From assembly GCF_020171985.1 (NCBI RefSeq), contig NZ_JAIVAL010000008.1, forward strand, positions 62,001 through 126,000: a DNA stretch of 64,000 nucleotides, in the 5' to 3' direction. Below the pieces are notes generated by a model that did no database searches, was not told the origin of the DNA, and saw only the letters and a list, made by a program, of their open reading frames with translations. The DNA comes from Halobacillus halophilus. GTDB lineage: Bacteria > Bacillota > Bacilli > Bacillales > Halobacillaceae. Made by a program: the position numbers and the translations under genes. Shown here in pieces: positions 43,952-55,627 of the stretch (position 1 is its first letter; each line of letters starts with the position of its first letter).

Positions 43952-43975
43952 CTCTCCTTCTTCTCTTATCATAAG

Positions 43976-44009
43976 CAAAACACGCCTGACTTAGCCAAGC
44001 CAGGCGTTG
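43976..44009 (-). terminator. Intrinsic terminator of purA
   Basis: AACGCCTG/CAGGCGT stem followed by GTTTTGC on the minus strand. Confidence 0.75.
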
Positions 44010-44018
44010 AAACATCAT

Positions 44019-45338
<1,320 letters not shown>

Positions 45339-45385
45339 TTATTTCCACCGTCAGTTTACCAATGATATCCTTGCAAGTCAACGCA

Positions 45386-45430
45386 ATTCCCGAACAATAA
45401 ACCAATTCATCCATTTAATAGTTCGGTTAT
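45386..45430. promoter_or_regulatory. PurR operator (two opposed PurBoxes)
   Basis: ATTCCCGAACAAT (45386-45398, one mismatch) and, on the opposite strand, ATAACCGAACTAT (45418-45430, perfect) match AWWWCCGAACWWT. They face each other with 19 bases between them, slightly wider than the 16-17 usual in B. subtilis. Location upstream of purA agrees. Confidence 0.82.
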
Positions 45431-45535
45431 CACAAATCGCATTTCATTATGATTGCTTACATTTACTTATAAGGATTGAAATATTATCCTTCCTGACTTA
45501 TGATGACTTATATAATACATACAGGGAGGGAATCG

Positions 45536-46315
45536 ATGTATCAGGAAGAACGATTGGTGGAGATCGTGGATTACATAAACGAAAATCGGCGTATTTCCGT
45601 GGATCAAATTTGTGAGTTATTTGATGTATCCAGAGATACCGCAAGAAGAGACCTTGTTAAATTAGAAAATAAAAGAGCGATTGTCCGAACCAGAGGGGGG
45701 GCCATTTCACCTGGAACCAGCCCTGAAATCAAGAATTATCGGCACCGCCTTCATAGCGTAACGGCTGAAAAAAGAGAAATTGGAAAGCGGGCCGCTTCAA
45801 TCCTGGCCCCAGGTGATACCGTTATTCTTGATACTTCCACCACTGTGCAGGCATGTGCGGGAGAACTCGAAGACACGGAGATGACCGTCATCACGAATTC
45901 CATCCATCAGGCTGAGATTCTATCAGGCAACCATCATCTCAGGATTCATCTTCTTGGCGGGGAGCTTCATAAAGAACATGGTTTCCTGTACGGAACTTCT
46001 ACCATCGACAAACTGAACCAGTATCATGTCGATAAAGCATTTATAGGTGTGGTAGGTATATCAGAGCAAGGATTGACTATTGGGCATGAAGAGGATGGAA
46101 TGGTGAAGCGCAAGATGATGGAACAAGCCAGGCAGGTGATTGTGCTTGCCGACCACACTAAGATCGGCGTCACGGAGTTCTTTCAGTTCGCTACATTAGA
46201 AGATATTGACGTTATGATAACAGACCGCACGCCTGAACAGAATTTCCGCGACCTGCTGGAAATGAATCAGGTAGAATTACTTGTAACGGAGGAGGAGAAA
46301 GACATATGGAGTTAA
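45536..46315 (+). CDS. DeoR-family transcriptional repressor
   Basis: 259 residues: N-terminal DeoR-type winged helix (RISVDQICELFDVSRDTARRDL split across helices 2-3) and a C-terminal sugar-phosphate-isomerase-like sensor domain (DTSTTVQACAGEL, GGELHKEHGFLYG). GGGAGGG before ATG 45536 fixes the start. Overlaps the following HAD gene by 10 bases, so the two form a coupled unit. Effector probably a sugar phosphate dealt with by the HAD enzyme (inference). Confidence 0.9.
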   Translation: MYQEERLVEIVDYINENRRISVDQICELFDVSRDTARRDLVKLENKRAIVRTRGGAISPGTSPEIKNYRHRLHSVTAEKREIGKRAASILAPGDTVILDTSTTVQACAGELEDTEMTVITNSIHQAEILSGNHHLRIHLLGGELHKEHGFLYGTSTIDKLNQYHVDKAFIGVVGISEQGLTIGHEEDGMVKRKMMEQARQVIVLADHTKIGVTEFFQFATLEDIDVMITDRTPEQNFRDLLEMNQVELLVTEEEKDIWS

Positions 46316-47160
46316 TTGCAATAGATTTAGACGGTACCCTGCTTAACAGCAGCCACAAGATTAGCGAAGAGAATATAAAGGCCATAAAATACGCGCAAGC
46401 TCAAGGAGTAGAAGTGGTCGTCGCTACTGGACGGGCTGAGTTCGATGTCCGGGAAGTATTCGCTCATACGGATCTCGCCACCTGGGTCATTGGCGCAAAT
46501 GGAGCTACCATCCACCGCCCGAACGGCACGCTGTTCGATTCGGTACCTATTGAAGAAAAAGACGCGGAAGCTATATTAAGCTGGCTTGAACAGGAGCAAT
46601 TCTATTACGAAGTATTCAGTGATTCTTCCATCTTAACCCCTCAAAATGGACGCCGCCTCTTACAAATAGAAATGGATCGCATTAAGAGCGCCAACCCCGA
46701 GGCTGATATAGAAGAGCTTGAAAAAGCCCTGGAAAAACAATTCAGCCAGACCGGTTTTTATCATGTGGATTCCTACAAGGATATTACGGAGTCGGGATCA
46801 CCTGTCTATAATATTCTGGCCTTCTCATTTGAACAGGAAAAGCTCGACAAAGGCTGGCACACCTTTGAATCGAACCCAGACCTTACCCTTGTCAGTTCAG
46901 CCAACCATAACTTTGAGTTTGAGCATAAAAATGCGTCCAAAGGGCTTGCCCTGCAAAAGCTCGCTGCCCATCTGTACCTTCCAATCAGCGAAACCGCTGC
47001 GATTGGAGACAGTTCCAATGACCTATCCATGCTTCATACGGCCGGCCATAGTGCGGCTATGGAAAATGCCAAAGATGTCGTAAAAGAAGCCAGTGAGTTT
47101 ATAACCGCTCACAACGACAGCCACGGCGTAGCCCAGGCCATCTACCATTGGCTAAAATAA
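46306..47160 (+). CDS. Cof-type HAD hydrolase
   Basis: 284-residue HAD-IIB phosphatase. Motif I IDLDGTLL (D7, D9), motif II VVATGRA, motif III lysine in EHKNASKG, motif IV IGDSSNDLSML. Cytoplasmic, with a broad range of sugar phosphates or flavin/PLP phosphates in this family. Co-translated with the DeoR regulator. Confidence 0.92.
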   Translation: MELIAIDLDGTLLNSSHKISEENIKAIKYAQAQGVEVVVATGRAEFDVREVFAHTDLATWVIGANGATIHRPNGTLFDSVPIEEKDAEAILSWLEQEQFYYEVFSDSSILTPQNGRRLLQIEMDRIKSANPEADIEELEKALEKQFSQTGFYHVDSYKDITESGSPVYNILAFSFEQEKLDKGWHTFESNPDLTLVSSANHNFEFEHKNASKGLALQKLAAHLYLPISETAAIGDSSNDLSMLHTAGHSAAMENAKDVVKEASEFITAHNDSHGVAQAIYHWLK

Positions 47161-47174
47161 TGAATCCCAATATA

Positions 47175-47191
47175 TGGATGACCTGAGGTGG
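47175..47191 (+). repeat. Half copy of the CACCTCAGGTCATCCA palindrome
   Basis: TGGATGACCTGAGGTGG, one arm only of the palindrome seen at 24512, 25552 and 27950, 14 bases after the HAD gene stop. The other arm is absent. Confidence 0.75.
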
Positions 47192-47206
47192 AAATATTAG
47201 ACAGAC

Positions 47207-47254
47207 AAAAACCCCCGCCAGGAGCTGATGATCAGCTTCTGACGGGGGTTTTGA
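47207..47254. terminator. Bidirectional terminator between HAD and dnaB genes
   Basis: AAAACCCCCGCCAGGAGCTGAT pairs nearly fully with its downstream complement, with a GGGGGTTTT end; A and T runs on the two sides. Confidence 0.88.
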
Positions 47255-47265
47255 TATGATAAGAA

Positions 47266-48627
47266 TTAGGCCGGAGGAATGTCTGCTTCGCTATAGCGGT
47301 GATCCAAATCTACGAACTTATTATACTCCTTCACGAAGGCAAGTTCGACGTTGCCGACAGGACCATTTCTTTGTTTGGATATAATAATTTCAATAATGTT
47401 CTGGTTCTCAGATTCCTGGTCGTAATAGTCATCACGGTATAAGAAGCCAACGATATCGGCATCCTGCTCGATTGACCCTGATTCACGCAGGTCGGACATC
47501 ATGGGGCGCTTGTCCTGACGAGACTCCACACCACGTGACAGCTGAGACAAGGCAATGAGAGGAACGTTAAGCTCACGCGCGAGCCCCTTCAGGGAACGTG
47601 AAATCTCAGAAACCTCCTGCTGTCGGTTTTCCTTGGAATTAGCGCTTCCCTGAATTAATTGCAGATAATCGATCAGGATCATACCAAGACCGTGTTCTTG
47701 CTTTAACCGTCGGCATTTGGAGCGAATTTCGCTCACACGGATACCGGGGGTATCGTCAATATAGATTCCGGCATTCGATAAACTCCCCATCGCCATGGTC
47801 AGCTTATTCCAGTCTTCTGCTTCCATGTGACCTGTACGAAGCCGCTGAGCATCAATATTCCCTTCCGCACATAGCATACGGGAAACCAGCTGATCCGCTC
47901 CCATCTCCAAACTGAAGATTGCCACATTCTCTTCTGTATGAACAGCCACATTCTGAGCAATATTCAAAGCAAAGGCGGTCTTACCCATAGAAGGACGGGC
48001 TGCGATGATGATCAGGTCATTCCGCTGAAAACCGGAGGTAATATTGTCAAGATCACGATAACCTGTGGGAATTCCGGTTACGCCGCCTTCTTGATTGTGA
48101 AGCTGTTCAATATTATCGTAAACATCGATTAGTACGTCTTTAATACTTTTAAAAGCACTGGAGTTCTTTCTCTGGGAAACTTCCAGTATATCTTTTTCAG
48201 CCGAGTTCAGGACATCCTCCAGGTCTTCTTCTTCCGAATATCCGGTGGTTACGATGTTCGTGGCTGTCCTGATCAGACTTCTTAACGTTGATTTCTCGCT
48301 GACAATCTTCGTATAGTACGTAATATTGGCTGCCGTAGGTACGGAGTTTGCCACATCGGTAAGATAGGAGACCCCTCCCACTTCTTCTAATACTTTATTA
48401 TTGGATAAAGCCGAAGTTACCGTTACCAGGTCAATTGGTTCTCCTTTATCAGCCAGCGTCATCATCACTTCAAAAATCCGCTGATGACTGGCACGATAGA
48501 AGTCTTCGGGCAGCAAATATTCTGAGGCAGTGGACATGGCTTCAGGCTCTAAAAAGACCGCACCCAGTACCGCCTGTTCAGCTTCAATATTATGGGGCGG
48601 CGTCCGGTCATTCCATACTTCACTCAC
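47266..48627 (-). CDS. dnaB: Replicative DNA helicase DnaB (DnaC in B. subtilis)
   Basis: Hexameric replication-fork helicase, 453 residues. N-terminal DnaB domain (PPHNIEAEQAVLGAVFLEPEA), RecA-like domain with Walker A ARPSMGKTAFAL (about 210), Walker B MILIDYLQLI and the DLRESGSIEQDADIV motif. No intein. Follows rplI and gdpP on the same strand, the conserved Bacillus order. Confidence 0.97.
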   Translation of the reverse strand: MSEVWNDRTPPHNIEAEQAVLGAVFLEPEAMSTASEYLLPEDFYRASHQRIFEVMMTLADKGEPIDLVTVTSALSNNKVLEEVGGVSYLTDVANSVPTAANITYYTKIVSEKSTLRSLIRTATNIVTTGYSEEEDLEDVLNSAEKDILEVSQRKNSSAFKSIKDVLIDVYDNIEQLHNQEGGVTGIPTGYRDLDNITSGFQRNDLIIIAARPSMGKTAFALNIAQNVAVHTEENVAIFSLEMGADQLVSRMLCAEGNIDAQRLRTGHMEAEDWNKLTMAMGSLSNAGIYIDDTPGIRVSEIRSKCRRLKQEHGLGMILIDYLQLIQGSANSKENRQQEVSEISRSLKGLARELNVPLIALSQLSRGVESRQDKRPMMSDLRESGSIEQDADIVGFLYRDDYYDQESENQNIIEIIISKQRNGPVGNVELAFVKEYNKFVDLDHRYSEADIPPA

Positions 48628-48780
48628 TAGCTGTTCCTCCTCTGGTTGGTTCCAAACAAAATATAAGCACCCGACCCCTTCACTGCTTCACACACATGTT
48701 CCAATCGTGCTGAGGGTTAAAAGGCCAGGCGCTCATAATAGATGCTTCATAAACGAACATTCAGATCATCGTCAGGTCGT

Positions 48781-49227
48781 TTATTTTTCTTCGATGTGAA
48801 CACGGATCGTACCCGTAACTTCTGGGTGAAGCTTCACCGGTACATTCGTGTAACCAAGATTACGGATCGGGTCATCCAGTTCGATTTTTCGTTTGTCGAT
48901 TTTAATATTATGAGCTTTCTTCAATTCTTCAGCAATCTGCTTACTTGTAATAGAACCGAAAAGACGACCATTGTCGCCGGACTTAGCCGTTAGTTTGACT
49001 TCCATATCTTTTAAGGTTTCTTTCAGCTTTTCAGCTTCATCGATTTCTTCCTGGGCTTTCTGCTCCTGCTTGGCATCAATGGCTTTCTGAGCCTGGACGT
49101 TTCCTTTAGTCGCTTCCACCGCTAAGTTATTTTTAAGAAGATAGTTGCGGGCATAGCCATCAGATACGTCCTTGATTTCGCCTTTTTTCCCTTTACCTTT
49201 TACATCTTGATTAAAAATTACCTTCAT
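48781..49227 (-). CDS. rplI: 50S ribosomal protein L9
   Basis: 148 residues, full length: [22 protein letters not shown]-terminal domain with the [10 protein letters not shown] motif, long central helix, and a C-terminal RNA-binding domain ([18 protein letters not shown]). Its start overlaps the gdpP stop by 4 bases. Confidence 0.98.
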   Translation of the reverse strand: MKVIFNQDVKGKGKKGEIKDVSDGYARNYLLKNNLAVEATKGNVQAQKAIDAKQEQKAQEEIDEAEKLKETLKDMEVKLTAKSGDNGRLFGSITSKQIAEELKKAHNIKIDKRKIELDDPIRNLGYTNVPVKLHPEVTGTIRVHIEEK

Positions 49228-51197
49228 TCTGTGTCTCCCCCTTCAAAATACTCGTCAATTATATCTTGCAACAATCCTTTTGCATCTTCAATCGTTGTGT
49301 CTTCAAGCTGAGTAGCGGCGTTCGTTAAATGGCCGCCTCCATTCATCCGTTCCATAAGAACCTGAACGTTAATATCACCTAGAGAGCGGGCACTGATTCC
49401 AATACGACCGTCCTTACGCTCGGATATAACGAAGGATGCGACAACACCACTCATCGTAAGGAGTGTATCGGCAGCTTGCGCAATAATGACGGGGCCATAG
49501 GTTTCCCCTTTATGACCAGTTGAAATGGCTACTCCGTCCCGGTACACTTCCGCTCGCTCGATCAACTTACTTCTTCGGATATAAACATCCAGATCTTCTT
49601 TCATAAACTTCTGAACCTGGACCGTGTCCGCTCCTTTTGACCTCAAATAAGAAGCAGCATCAAATGTCCGGGATCCGGTCCGCAGCGTAAAGCTCTTCGT
49701 ATCAACAATAATCCCTGCAAGCAGGGCCGTAGATTCAAGCATGGAAAGTTTCAGTTTCTTAGGCTGATATTCCAGCAATTCCGTCACCAGTTCCGCTGTT
49801 GATGAAGCATATGGCTCCATATAGACAAGTGTAGGATCAGAGATAAACTCTTCCGCCCGGCGGTGGTGGTCAATGACGACCACATGCTCAGTTTTGGAGA
49901 GTAATTTCTCTTCCATGACTAAGGAAGGCTTATGCGTATCCACTACGACCAGAAGGGAGTTATTCGTCACCATTTCCAGAGCATCTTCCGGCGGGATAAA
50001 GTATTGCCACAGCTCTTCATCCTGCTCAATTTCTTCGATCATACGCTGAACGCCCGTATCAATATCATTGGGGTCAAGTACAATAGCGGCCTGTTTATCA
50101 TTAGCCTGAGCAATTTTCAAAATCCCGATGGATGCCCCAACCGAGTCCATATCCGGGGATTTATGCCCCATAATCAGAACTTTTTCACTTTCCTGAACCA
50201 ATTCTTTCATGGCGTGGGAAATAACACGGGCACGAACACGTGTCCTTTTTTCCATTGGATTCGTTTTACCGCCATAGAAACGTACTTTTCCTGTATCATC
50301 CTTGATCGCAACCTGATCACCGCCGCGCCCGAGAGCAAGGTCCAGGCTTGACTGGGAAAGTTCGCCCAGTTCTGGAAGACTGATCGGCCCTACGCCGATA
50401 CCGAAACTCAGCGTGAGAGGCACGTTCTGATCTGTGATCAACTCACGTACATCATCAAGGATTTCGAATTTGGCTTTCTCTAATTTCTTCAGAATTTCCT
50501 GGTTCATGACAGCCACAAAGCGTTCTTGAGAGGTACGCTTCAAGTAGATTCCATAATTACCAGCCCATCTATTTAAGATAGAGGTAACCTGCGAATTTAT
50601 GTGACTTTTGGCCGTATCATCCATTCCCTGCGTAATTTCTTCGTAATTATCCAGGAATATGATGGCCAGAACGGTTTGTTCGTTTTGATAAAGATTATGA
50701 ATCTCCGTTTGCTTTGTACGATCAAATAAATAGAGTAAGCGTTCATCTTTTTTAATTATCGTCTGAAGTTTGTAGTCCCCTACTGTAATCCAGACTTCAC
50801 TCTCGTCCTCTTTAATAGGTGCAATTAACTGCTCAGATAATTGCTTAAGAGATTTACCTACGATCGTGTCATCCTTTGTAAATCGATTCATATAAGGATT
50901 AGCCCATTCAATCTTATAGTTTTCGCTAAATAAAATAATTCCAATAGGCATCTCAAGCAGCGCCTCTTCCCCTACTTTTTTCACCCGGTAGGAAAGAGTC
51001 GATATATATTCTTCCGTTTCGTTAATCATGTTCTGCTCAGTTCGAACACTGTAGAAGATGGAGGCTGCTAAAAACAGCGTCATCATCATCCCAAGCGTCC
51101 ACTGATAATACCAAATAAATGCAAGCAGCACTAAGGAAATCAAATAAATAATCCATAAGTGTCCGCTCATCGTTGGCTTTTTAAAAAAGTTAGGCAT
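49224..51197 (-). CDS. gdpP: Cyclic-di-AMP phosphodiesterase GdpP
   Basis: Membrane c-di-AMP phosphodiesterase, 657 residues: two N-terminal membrane spans (about 12-50), PAS-like heme-binding domain, degenerate GGDEF domain (about 170-300), then DHH/DHHA1 with [12 protein letters not shown] and VVIDHHRR. Lowers c-di-AMP, which controls potassium and osmolyte transport; relevant to osmotic life. Between yybS and rplI as in B. subtilis (yybT). Confidence 0.96.
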   Translation of the reverse strand: MPNFFKKPTMSGHLWIIYLISLVLLAFIWYYQWTLGMMMTLFLAASIFYSVRTEQNMINETEEYISTLSYRVKKVGEEALLEMPIGIILFSENYKIEWANPYMNRFTKDDTIVGKSLKQLSEQLIAPIKEDESEVWITVGDYKLQTIIKKDERLLYLFDRTKQTEIHNLYQNEQTVLAIIFLDNYEEITQGMDDTAKSHINSQVTSILNRWAGNYGIYLKRTSQERFVAVMNQEILKKLEKAKFEILDDVRELITDQNVPLTLSFGIGVGPISLPELGELSQSSLDLALGRGGDQVAIKDDTGKVRFYGGKTNPMEKRTRVRARVISHAMKELVQESEKVLIMGHKSPDMDSVGASIGILKIAQANDKQAAIVLDPNDIDTGVQRMIEEIEQDEELWQYFIPPEDALEMVTNNSLLVVVDTHKPSLVMEEKLLSKTEHVVVIDHHRRAEEFISDPTLVYMEPYASSTAELVTELLEYQPKKLKLSMLESTALLAGIIVDTKSFTLRTGSRTFDAASYLRSKGADTVQVQKFMKEDLDVYIRRSKLIERAEVYRDGVAISTGHKGETYGPVIIAQAADTLLTMSGVVASFVISERKDGRIGISARSLGDINVQVLMERMNGGGHLTNAATQLEDTTIEDAKGLLQDIIDEYFEGGDTE

Positions 51198-51227
51198 TCC
51201 ATTCAGCTCCTACCATCTTATACGAGC

Positions 51228-52172
51228 TCATTTCTTTCCTTTAATCCGTTCTCTAAGAGAAAATCCTATATCAATTATACCTAAGATTCGCACAAGATAC
51301 AGTAAGATTTGTGGAAGTAAAAGGCAAATCACGACAATTACGACTGGTATGGCCTTTGACCATTTCTTCACTTCTGCATAGTAAAAGATAAAAGAGAACC
51401 CTTGCAATACGAGCAGGCTTCCGGCCAACGTGTAGACGTTGATCGACCCTAAGTAAAGCAATCCTTCTTCATTCGTAGGAATATAGGTTAAAATCAATGC
51501 AAAGAAGTAATACCATAAAACTGCGGTCGGCAGCTTAAATTCTTTAAATGGAGGAAAGCGGAATTGTTTTTTATCCACTCGGTTAATCACTTTATACGTC
51601 AGCCACTGACTGATGAAAGCAAAAACAATCCCTGTCATAACCAGAATACTTGGAATAATATCCGGCAGGAATTCAATCGTTTCACGTAAAGCTTCTAAGG
51701 AAGCTTCTGTACTCTCGCCTCCGACCATTCCCGGAAGCATATTATTCGTCCTGGTGAAGGCCTCATCTAGACTCGCACTAATCTGCTCTCCCCAGTTAAT
51801 ATCGAATAGGAACTGAGAGGCCAGATAAATACCGGCTGCGCCAATACTAAAGCCGACTGATCCAAAAGCCCACGCCTCTAAAGAAGATTGTTTATTATAC
51901 AGGGCTCCGCCTAAGAAGACCCCGCCAATCCCTGCTAATAAAGTGAACATTGAAAAAACGGGTCCAAATAGCAGGGTAAACAATAAAGCAGCCGTAAACA
52001 TTAAAGCTCCTGCTTTCCAGCCGTGCCGATAGCTGTAAAATATGAAAGGAATGGGAAGCGTAAATAACAGGACAGGTCCAAACCAGATTGGCATGAAAAT
52101 AATTACCAATAACAATAGCAGATAAACGCCTGTCATTAAAGCCCCTTCCGTAATTCTTTTTGTGTCATTCAT
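51228..52172 (-). CDS. yybS: YybS family DUF2232 membrane protein
   Basis: 314-residue polytopic membrane protein, about eight hydrophobic spans, beginning MNDTKRITEGALMTGVYLLLL as in YybS. GAGGTG nine bases before ATG 52172 sets the start (frame open to 52199). DUF2232 resembles S-components of ECF transporters, but no substrate is known. First gene of the yybS-gdpP-rplI unit. Confidence 0.9.
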   Translation of the reverse strand: MNDTKRITEGALMTGVYLLLLLVIIFMPIWFGPVLLFTLPIPFIFYSYRHGWKAGALMFTAALLFTLLFGPVFSMFTLLAGIGGVFLGGALYNKQSSLEAWAFGSVGFSIGAAGIYLASQFLFDINWGEQISASLDEAFTRTNNMLPGMVGGESTEASLEALRETIEFLPDIIPSILVMTGIVFAFISQWLTYKVINRVDKKQFRFPPFKEFKLPTAVLWYYFFALILTYIPTNEEGLLYLGSINVYTLAGSLLVLQGFSFIFYYAEVKKWSKAIPVVIVVICLLLPQILLYLVRILGIIDIGFSLRERIKGKK

Positions 52173-52339
52173 TTCCAGAAACACCTCTATTTCTATCATC
52201 CAACTACTAGCTTATCTATTTTAACATATATCGTTTTTCCTATTCTTCTCATTCTTCTTATAGAAAGTGACGATTTTGGTAGAAATGTCTGTTGTCTGAT
52301 ATGATTAAATGTAATATTGCGAATTTTAGGAGGATGATC

Positions 52340-53155
52340 ATGCGGACTGACTATCATGTACACATGGCCGAAACCGGTAACCTTGAGGTCGATTATTTAA
52401 AAACTTACATTGAAAAAGCAAAAGCAGAAGGAATACAAGAGCTAGGCATTTCTGAACACGCCTACTTTTTTCAGGAGACGAGACCGATCCTCTCAAATCC
52501 GTGGGTGGAAAACCGCCGAACGCTCGATTTCAGTACTTATCAGAATATGTTTGACCAGGCTAAAAAGGAAGGTCTGACGATCAAAATGGGCATTGAAATG
52601 GATTATATGCCTGGGAAAGAAAAAGAAATGGAAGCTTTTATTTCTGAGCATCCTTTTGACTATGTGATTGGCTCCGTTCACTGGATTGATGAGTGGGGAA
52701 TTGACCTTGCTACTTTCCGTGAAGAATATGAGAAAAGGGATCTTTATGAAGTCTACCGACAATACTTCGACCGCGTCGTGACGCTTGCCGAGTCCGGCTT
52801 ATTTGATTTTGTCGGTCACATTGACGTTATTAAAGTATTTGGCTACCGTCCTGACGATCAGGAATTCCTGCGTGAACAGTATAAACGAGCAGCTGAAGCA
52901 CTGGCTTCTACAGGTACATGTATTGAAATTAGTACAGCTGGTCTCAGAAAACCGGTAGGAGAAATGTACCCGGATCCTGAACTGCTGCAAATCTGTAAGG
53001 ATGCGGGCGTTGGAATCGTTCTCTGTTCCGATGCTCATAAACCGGATCATGTAGGTCATCGTTATGAAGAGGCCGTTGAGCTTGCAAAATCTGCTGGATA
53101 TGAGGAAGTCCACGTGTTTACGAACCGTGAAGCCTCCGTCCACCCTCTTAAATAA
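52340..53155 (+). CDS. PHP-domain histidinol-phosphatase (HisJ-like)
   Basis: 271 residues with the PHP metal motifs DYHVHMAET, GISEHAYF, GSVHWIDEWGID and LCSDAHKPDHVG. HisJ dephosphorylates histidinol phosphate in histidine synthesis; other PHP phosphatases share this layout, so the substrate is not certain and no his genes are near. AGGAGG before ATG 52340 overrides the longer frame starting at 52292. Confidence 0.85.
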   Translation: MRTDYHVHMAETGNLEVDYLKTYIEKAKAEGIQELGISEHAYFFQETRPILSNPWVENRRTLDFSTYQNMFDQAKKEGLTIKMGIEMDYMPGKEKEMEAFISEHPFDYVIGSVHWIDEWGIDLATFREEYEKRDLYEVYRQYFDRVVTLAESGLFDFVGHIDVIKVFGYRPDDQEFLREQYKRAAEALASTGTCIEISTAGLRKPVGEMYPDPELLQICKDAGVGIVLCSDAHKPDHVGHRYEEAVELAKSAGYEEVHVFTNREASVHPLK

Positions 53156-53167
53156 ATAGGAAAATTT

Positions 53168-53197
53168 AAAGGAGCCGGAAAAACCGGCTCTTTTTTA
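53168..53197 (+). terminator. Terminator of the PHP phosphatase gene
   Basis: GAGCCGG/CCGGCTC stem followed by TTTTTT. Confidence 0.9.
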
Positions 53198-53247
53198 ATC
53201 AGGAATAGTGGCCCAATAACTACTATCAAATTCGCTACTGCTTCTTA

Positions 53248-53845
53248 CAGAAAAGCTCCCATTACTTGAAGACTCGATTTCGAGACTTTTGTGAGAATTT
53301 GGTCCTGCGGGGGACGATTTCGCTTTTCGCGGGCATGTGCTGAGCTTCCTCGGGCTTAACAGCCCTGCGGGATCTCACCGATCATGTTCATCCCGCAGAA
53401 GTCTTCATCGTCCCCCTCCGGACCTTGCGAAATAGGGAGCTCGAAATCATGTTTGAAACGTCCAGCCTTATGACTCAGATAAACGTATAACAATTAGCGT
53501 ATACGTGTAGATAATCACTGCTATAGAAGCTTTTGAGGCGGATCAAGCATCTCCCTACCGCTTATAGAAGGGTCCGTTCACCCTTCCATCATAGGGTGGC
53601 GAAGGAAACGACGAGACTCCCGCGGGAGAAGGAGCTAGGCGAGACCCCACAGGGAGTGAAGCGACCGAGGAGGCGCCTGAGAAAAGGAGGATCGACTAAA
53701 GTCGCCACGTCCTGTGGCAACGTCGATCGACCCTACGTCTTGTAGGGCCGCAGGAAAGCGAGTTGTTTCCGTAGCCAGCTCCTCTCTATATCAGCAACGG
53801 ACCTAAGATATCTTGAAATTGAGTCTTCAACTAAACGGCCCGTTA
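53248..53845. repeat. Mosaic intergenic repeat, locus 2 (inverted pair)
   Basis: Left unit 53248-53455 is in minus orientation (begins GAAGACTCGATTTCGAGAC) and the right unit 53567-53845 in plus orientation (GGTCCGTT to TTGAAATTGAGTCTTCAAC). The two face each other around about 110 bases. The right unit holds the 60-bp module at 53690-53749. Same family as loci 1 and 3. No gene between 53156 and 53940. Confidence 0.85.
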
Positions 53846-53885
53846 GTTTAATAATTTAATCCCCTACGTTGTTACAGCGCCAATG

Positions 53886-53922
53886 AAAAAGCAGACTTCC
53901 TCTAGAAGGAAGTCTGCTTTGT
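53886..53922 (-). terminator. Terminator of the AbgT-family gene
   Basis: AAAGCAGACTTCCT/AGGAAGTCTGCTTT stem followed by TTTTC on the minus strand. Confidence 0.88.
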
Positions 53923-53940
53923 TAATCGTAAGTCATCCTA

Positions 53941-55458
53941 TTAATAACTGATAGGAGCTCCCGGTCCTACTGGAATACCGAGCAGTACCCAAACCAGCAG
54001 CATAAGTAGCCAAGCTAGCAGGAATGCGACTGAGTAAGGAATCATCATGGAAATGAGTGTTCCAATACCTAGTTTCTTATCATAACGCTGAGCAAAAGCA
54101 ATAATAACCGGGAAATAAAGAAGCAACGGCGTAATCATGTTCGTCACTGAGTCAGCAATCCGGTACAGCAGCGTTGTAAACTCAGGAGAATAACCAAGAT
54201 TCATCATAATCGGAACAAACACCGGGGCTAAGATCGTCCATTTTGCTGAAGAACTTCCAATAAAGAAGTTCACCACCATAGTCAGCCCAAGGAAGGTCAG
54301 GATAAGACCAATTCCATCGAATCCCGTGGAATTTAAGAAATCCGCTCCTTTAAAAGCAATCACCGTTCCGAGATTTGTTTCACGGAAATAAGCAATAAAT
54401 TGACCGGCCGTAAAAGCCAGAGCAATATATCCACTCATACTGGCCATTGTTTTACCTAACAGCTTCGTAAGGTCCTTATCGTTCTTAATCTCTTTAACCA
54501 CTATTCCATAAATCAGACCTGGAACAAGGAATAAAATGAAAATAACAAAGACCAGAGCATTAAAGAATGGTGAATCGATGTAAGCTCCATCACCGCGCAG
54601 TGGTCCAAACGATAGATAAGCCATTAAGAGGAAGGTAAATAGAAAACCTATACCAGCGAAGCGCATCCCTCTTTTTTCAAGAGAGGTAAGCTCGTCGATC
54701 TCTCCGTTTTCCTCACCTTCATAACGACCTAATCGAGGTTCAACAATCTTATCGGTCACAAGCGTACCTACGATTGTCACCAGCAGTACAGACACTGCCG
54801 CAAAGAAGTAGTTCATCGTTACGGTAATCGTTTCTGCATAAGCAGGGTCAAGCGTTCGTGTAGCTTCAACGGTTAATTCCTGCAGCACGGCATCGGTGGA
54901 AGTGAGGGCCAAATTGGCTCCAAATCCGCCTGATACACCTGCGAACGCAGCCGCCAGACCAGCTAGCGGGTGCCGGCCTAACCCTAGAAAAAGTACGGCG
55001 CCGAGTGGCGGAAGAACCACATACCCAGCATTAACGGCTACACTGGACATGACACCGGCAAATACCAGCGCTGCTGTGAGCAATCGGTTCGGGAAAGAAA
55101 ATACAATTCCTTTTAATGAAGAATTAATTAATCCGGTTTGTTCCGCTAAACCAATTCCGAGCATCGTGACGAGCACCGCTCCAAGCGGCGGGAATCCTAT
55201 AAAGTTTTCAACGGCACTGTTAAAAATGTAATCCAGGCCGCTTAGACTGAATAAGTTTTTGACTTGAACCACTTCTCCTGACGTGGGGTTCGTCACGGAA
55301 ACAGAAGAAAATATGCCCGATATAATAACAACAATGAGGGCTAAAATTGCAAATAACAGAAGTGGGGACGGAAGCTTATTTCCGAGCCACTCAATGCCAT
55401 CTAATATTCGAAATAATAATTTTCGTGATGACGATGGTGTTTCTTTTTTCTCTGACAC
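53941..55458 (-). CDS. AbgT family transporter
   Basis: 505-residue membrane transporter with about 11-13 hydrophobic spans. The sequence around GIEWLGNKLPSPLLLFAILA and the hairpin segments FIGSSSAKWTILAPVFVPIM are characteristic of AbgT (p-aminobenzoyl-glutamate uptake) and MtrF-type proteins, some of which export sulfonamides. Likely imports folate breakdown products or short peptides with proton or sodium drive. Single gene with its own terminator. Confidence 0.92.
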   Translation of the reverse strand: MSEKKETPSSSRKLLFRILDGIEWLGNKLPSPLLLFAILALIVVIISGIFSSVSVTNPTSGEVVQVKNLFSLSGLDYIFNSAVENFIGFPPLGAVLVTMLGIGLAEQTGLINSSLKGIVFSFPNRLLTAALVFAGVMSSVAVNAGYVVLPPLGAVLFLGLGRHPLAGLAAAFAGVSGGFGANLALTSTDAVLQELTVEATRTLDPAYAETITVTMNYFFAAVSVLLVTIVGTLVTDKIVEPRLGRYEGEENGEIDELTSLEKRGMRFAGIGFLFTFLLMAYLSFGPLRGDGAYIDSPFFNALVFVIFILFLVPGLIYGIVVKEIKNDKDLTKLLGKTMASMSGYIALAFTAGQFIAYFRETNLGTVIAFKGADFLNSTGFDGIGLILTFLGLTMVVNFFIGSSSAKWTILAPVFVPIMMNLGYSPEFTTLLYRIADSVTNMITPLLLYFPVIIAFAQRYDKKLGIGTLISMMIPYSVAFLLAWLLMLLVWVLLGIPVGPGAPISY

Positions 55459-55590
55459 ACTACCAGACCTCCTTCTAATGTTGATAATTTAGGTCGGAAT
55501 TTAATTTAACAAGTTGGTTGTCGAAAGTCAAAACATTGAATTTGAATGGAGAAAAAGATAACGAGCGAGGCGTTATGAAGCGCATCATGT

Positions 55591-55623
55591 AAAAAGCCCT
55601 GGAAGAATTTCTTCCAGGGCACG
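55591..55623 (-). terminator. Terminator of the CrtI-like gene
   Basis: GCCCTGGAAGAA/TTCTTCCAGGGC stem followed by TTTTTAC on the minus strand. Confidence 0.9.
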
Positions 55624-55627
55624 TTTC

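Noticed and set aside
43968-43975. TATCATAA core octamer upstream of the LOG gene
   Set aside because: The flanking GAGCCT is absent and an octamer alone is expected by chance; no cassette boundary is visible.
53533-53745. Arg-rich plus-strand ORF of 70 codons
   Set aside because: It lies wholly within the mosaic repeat and its frame is not kept in the other repeat copies.
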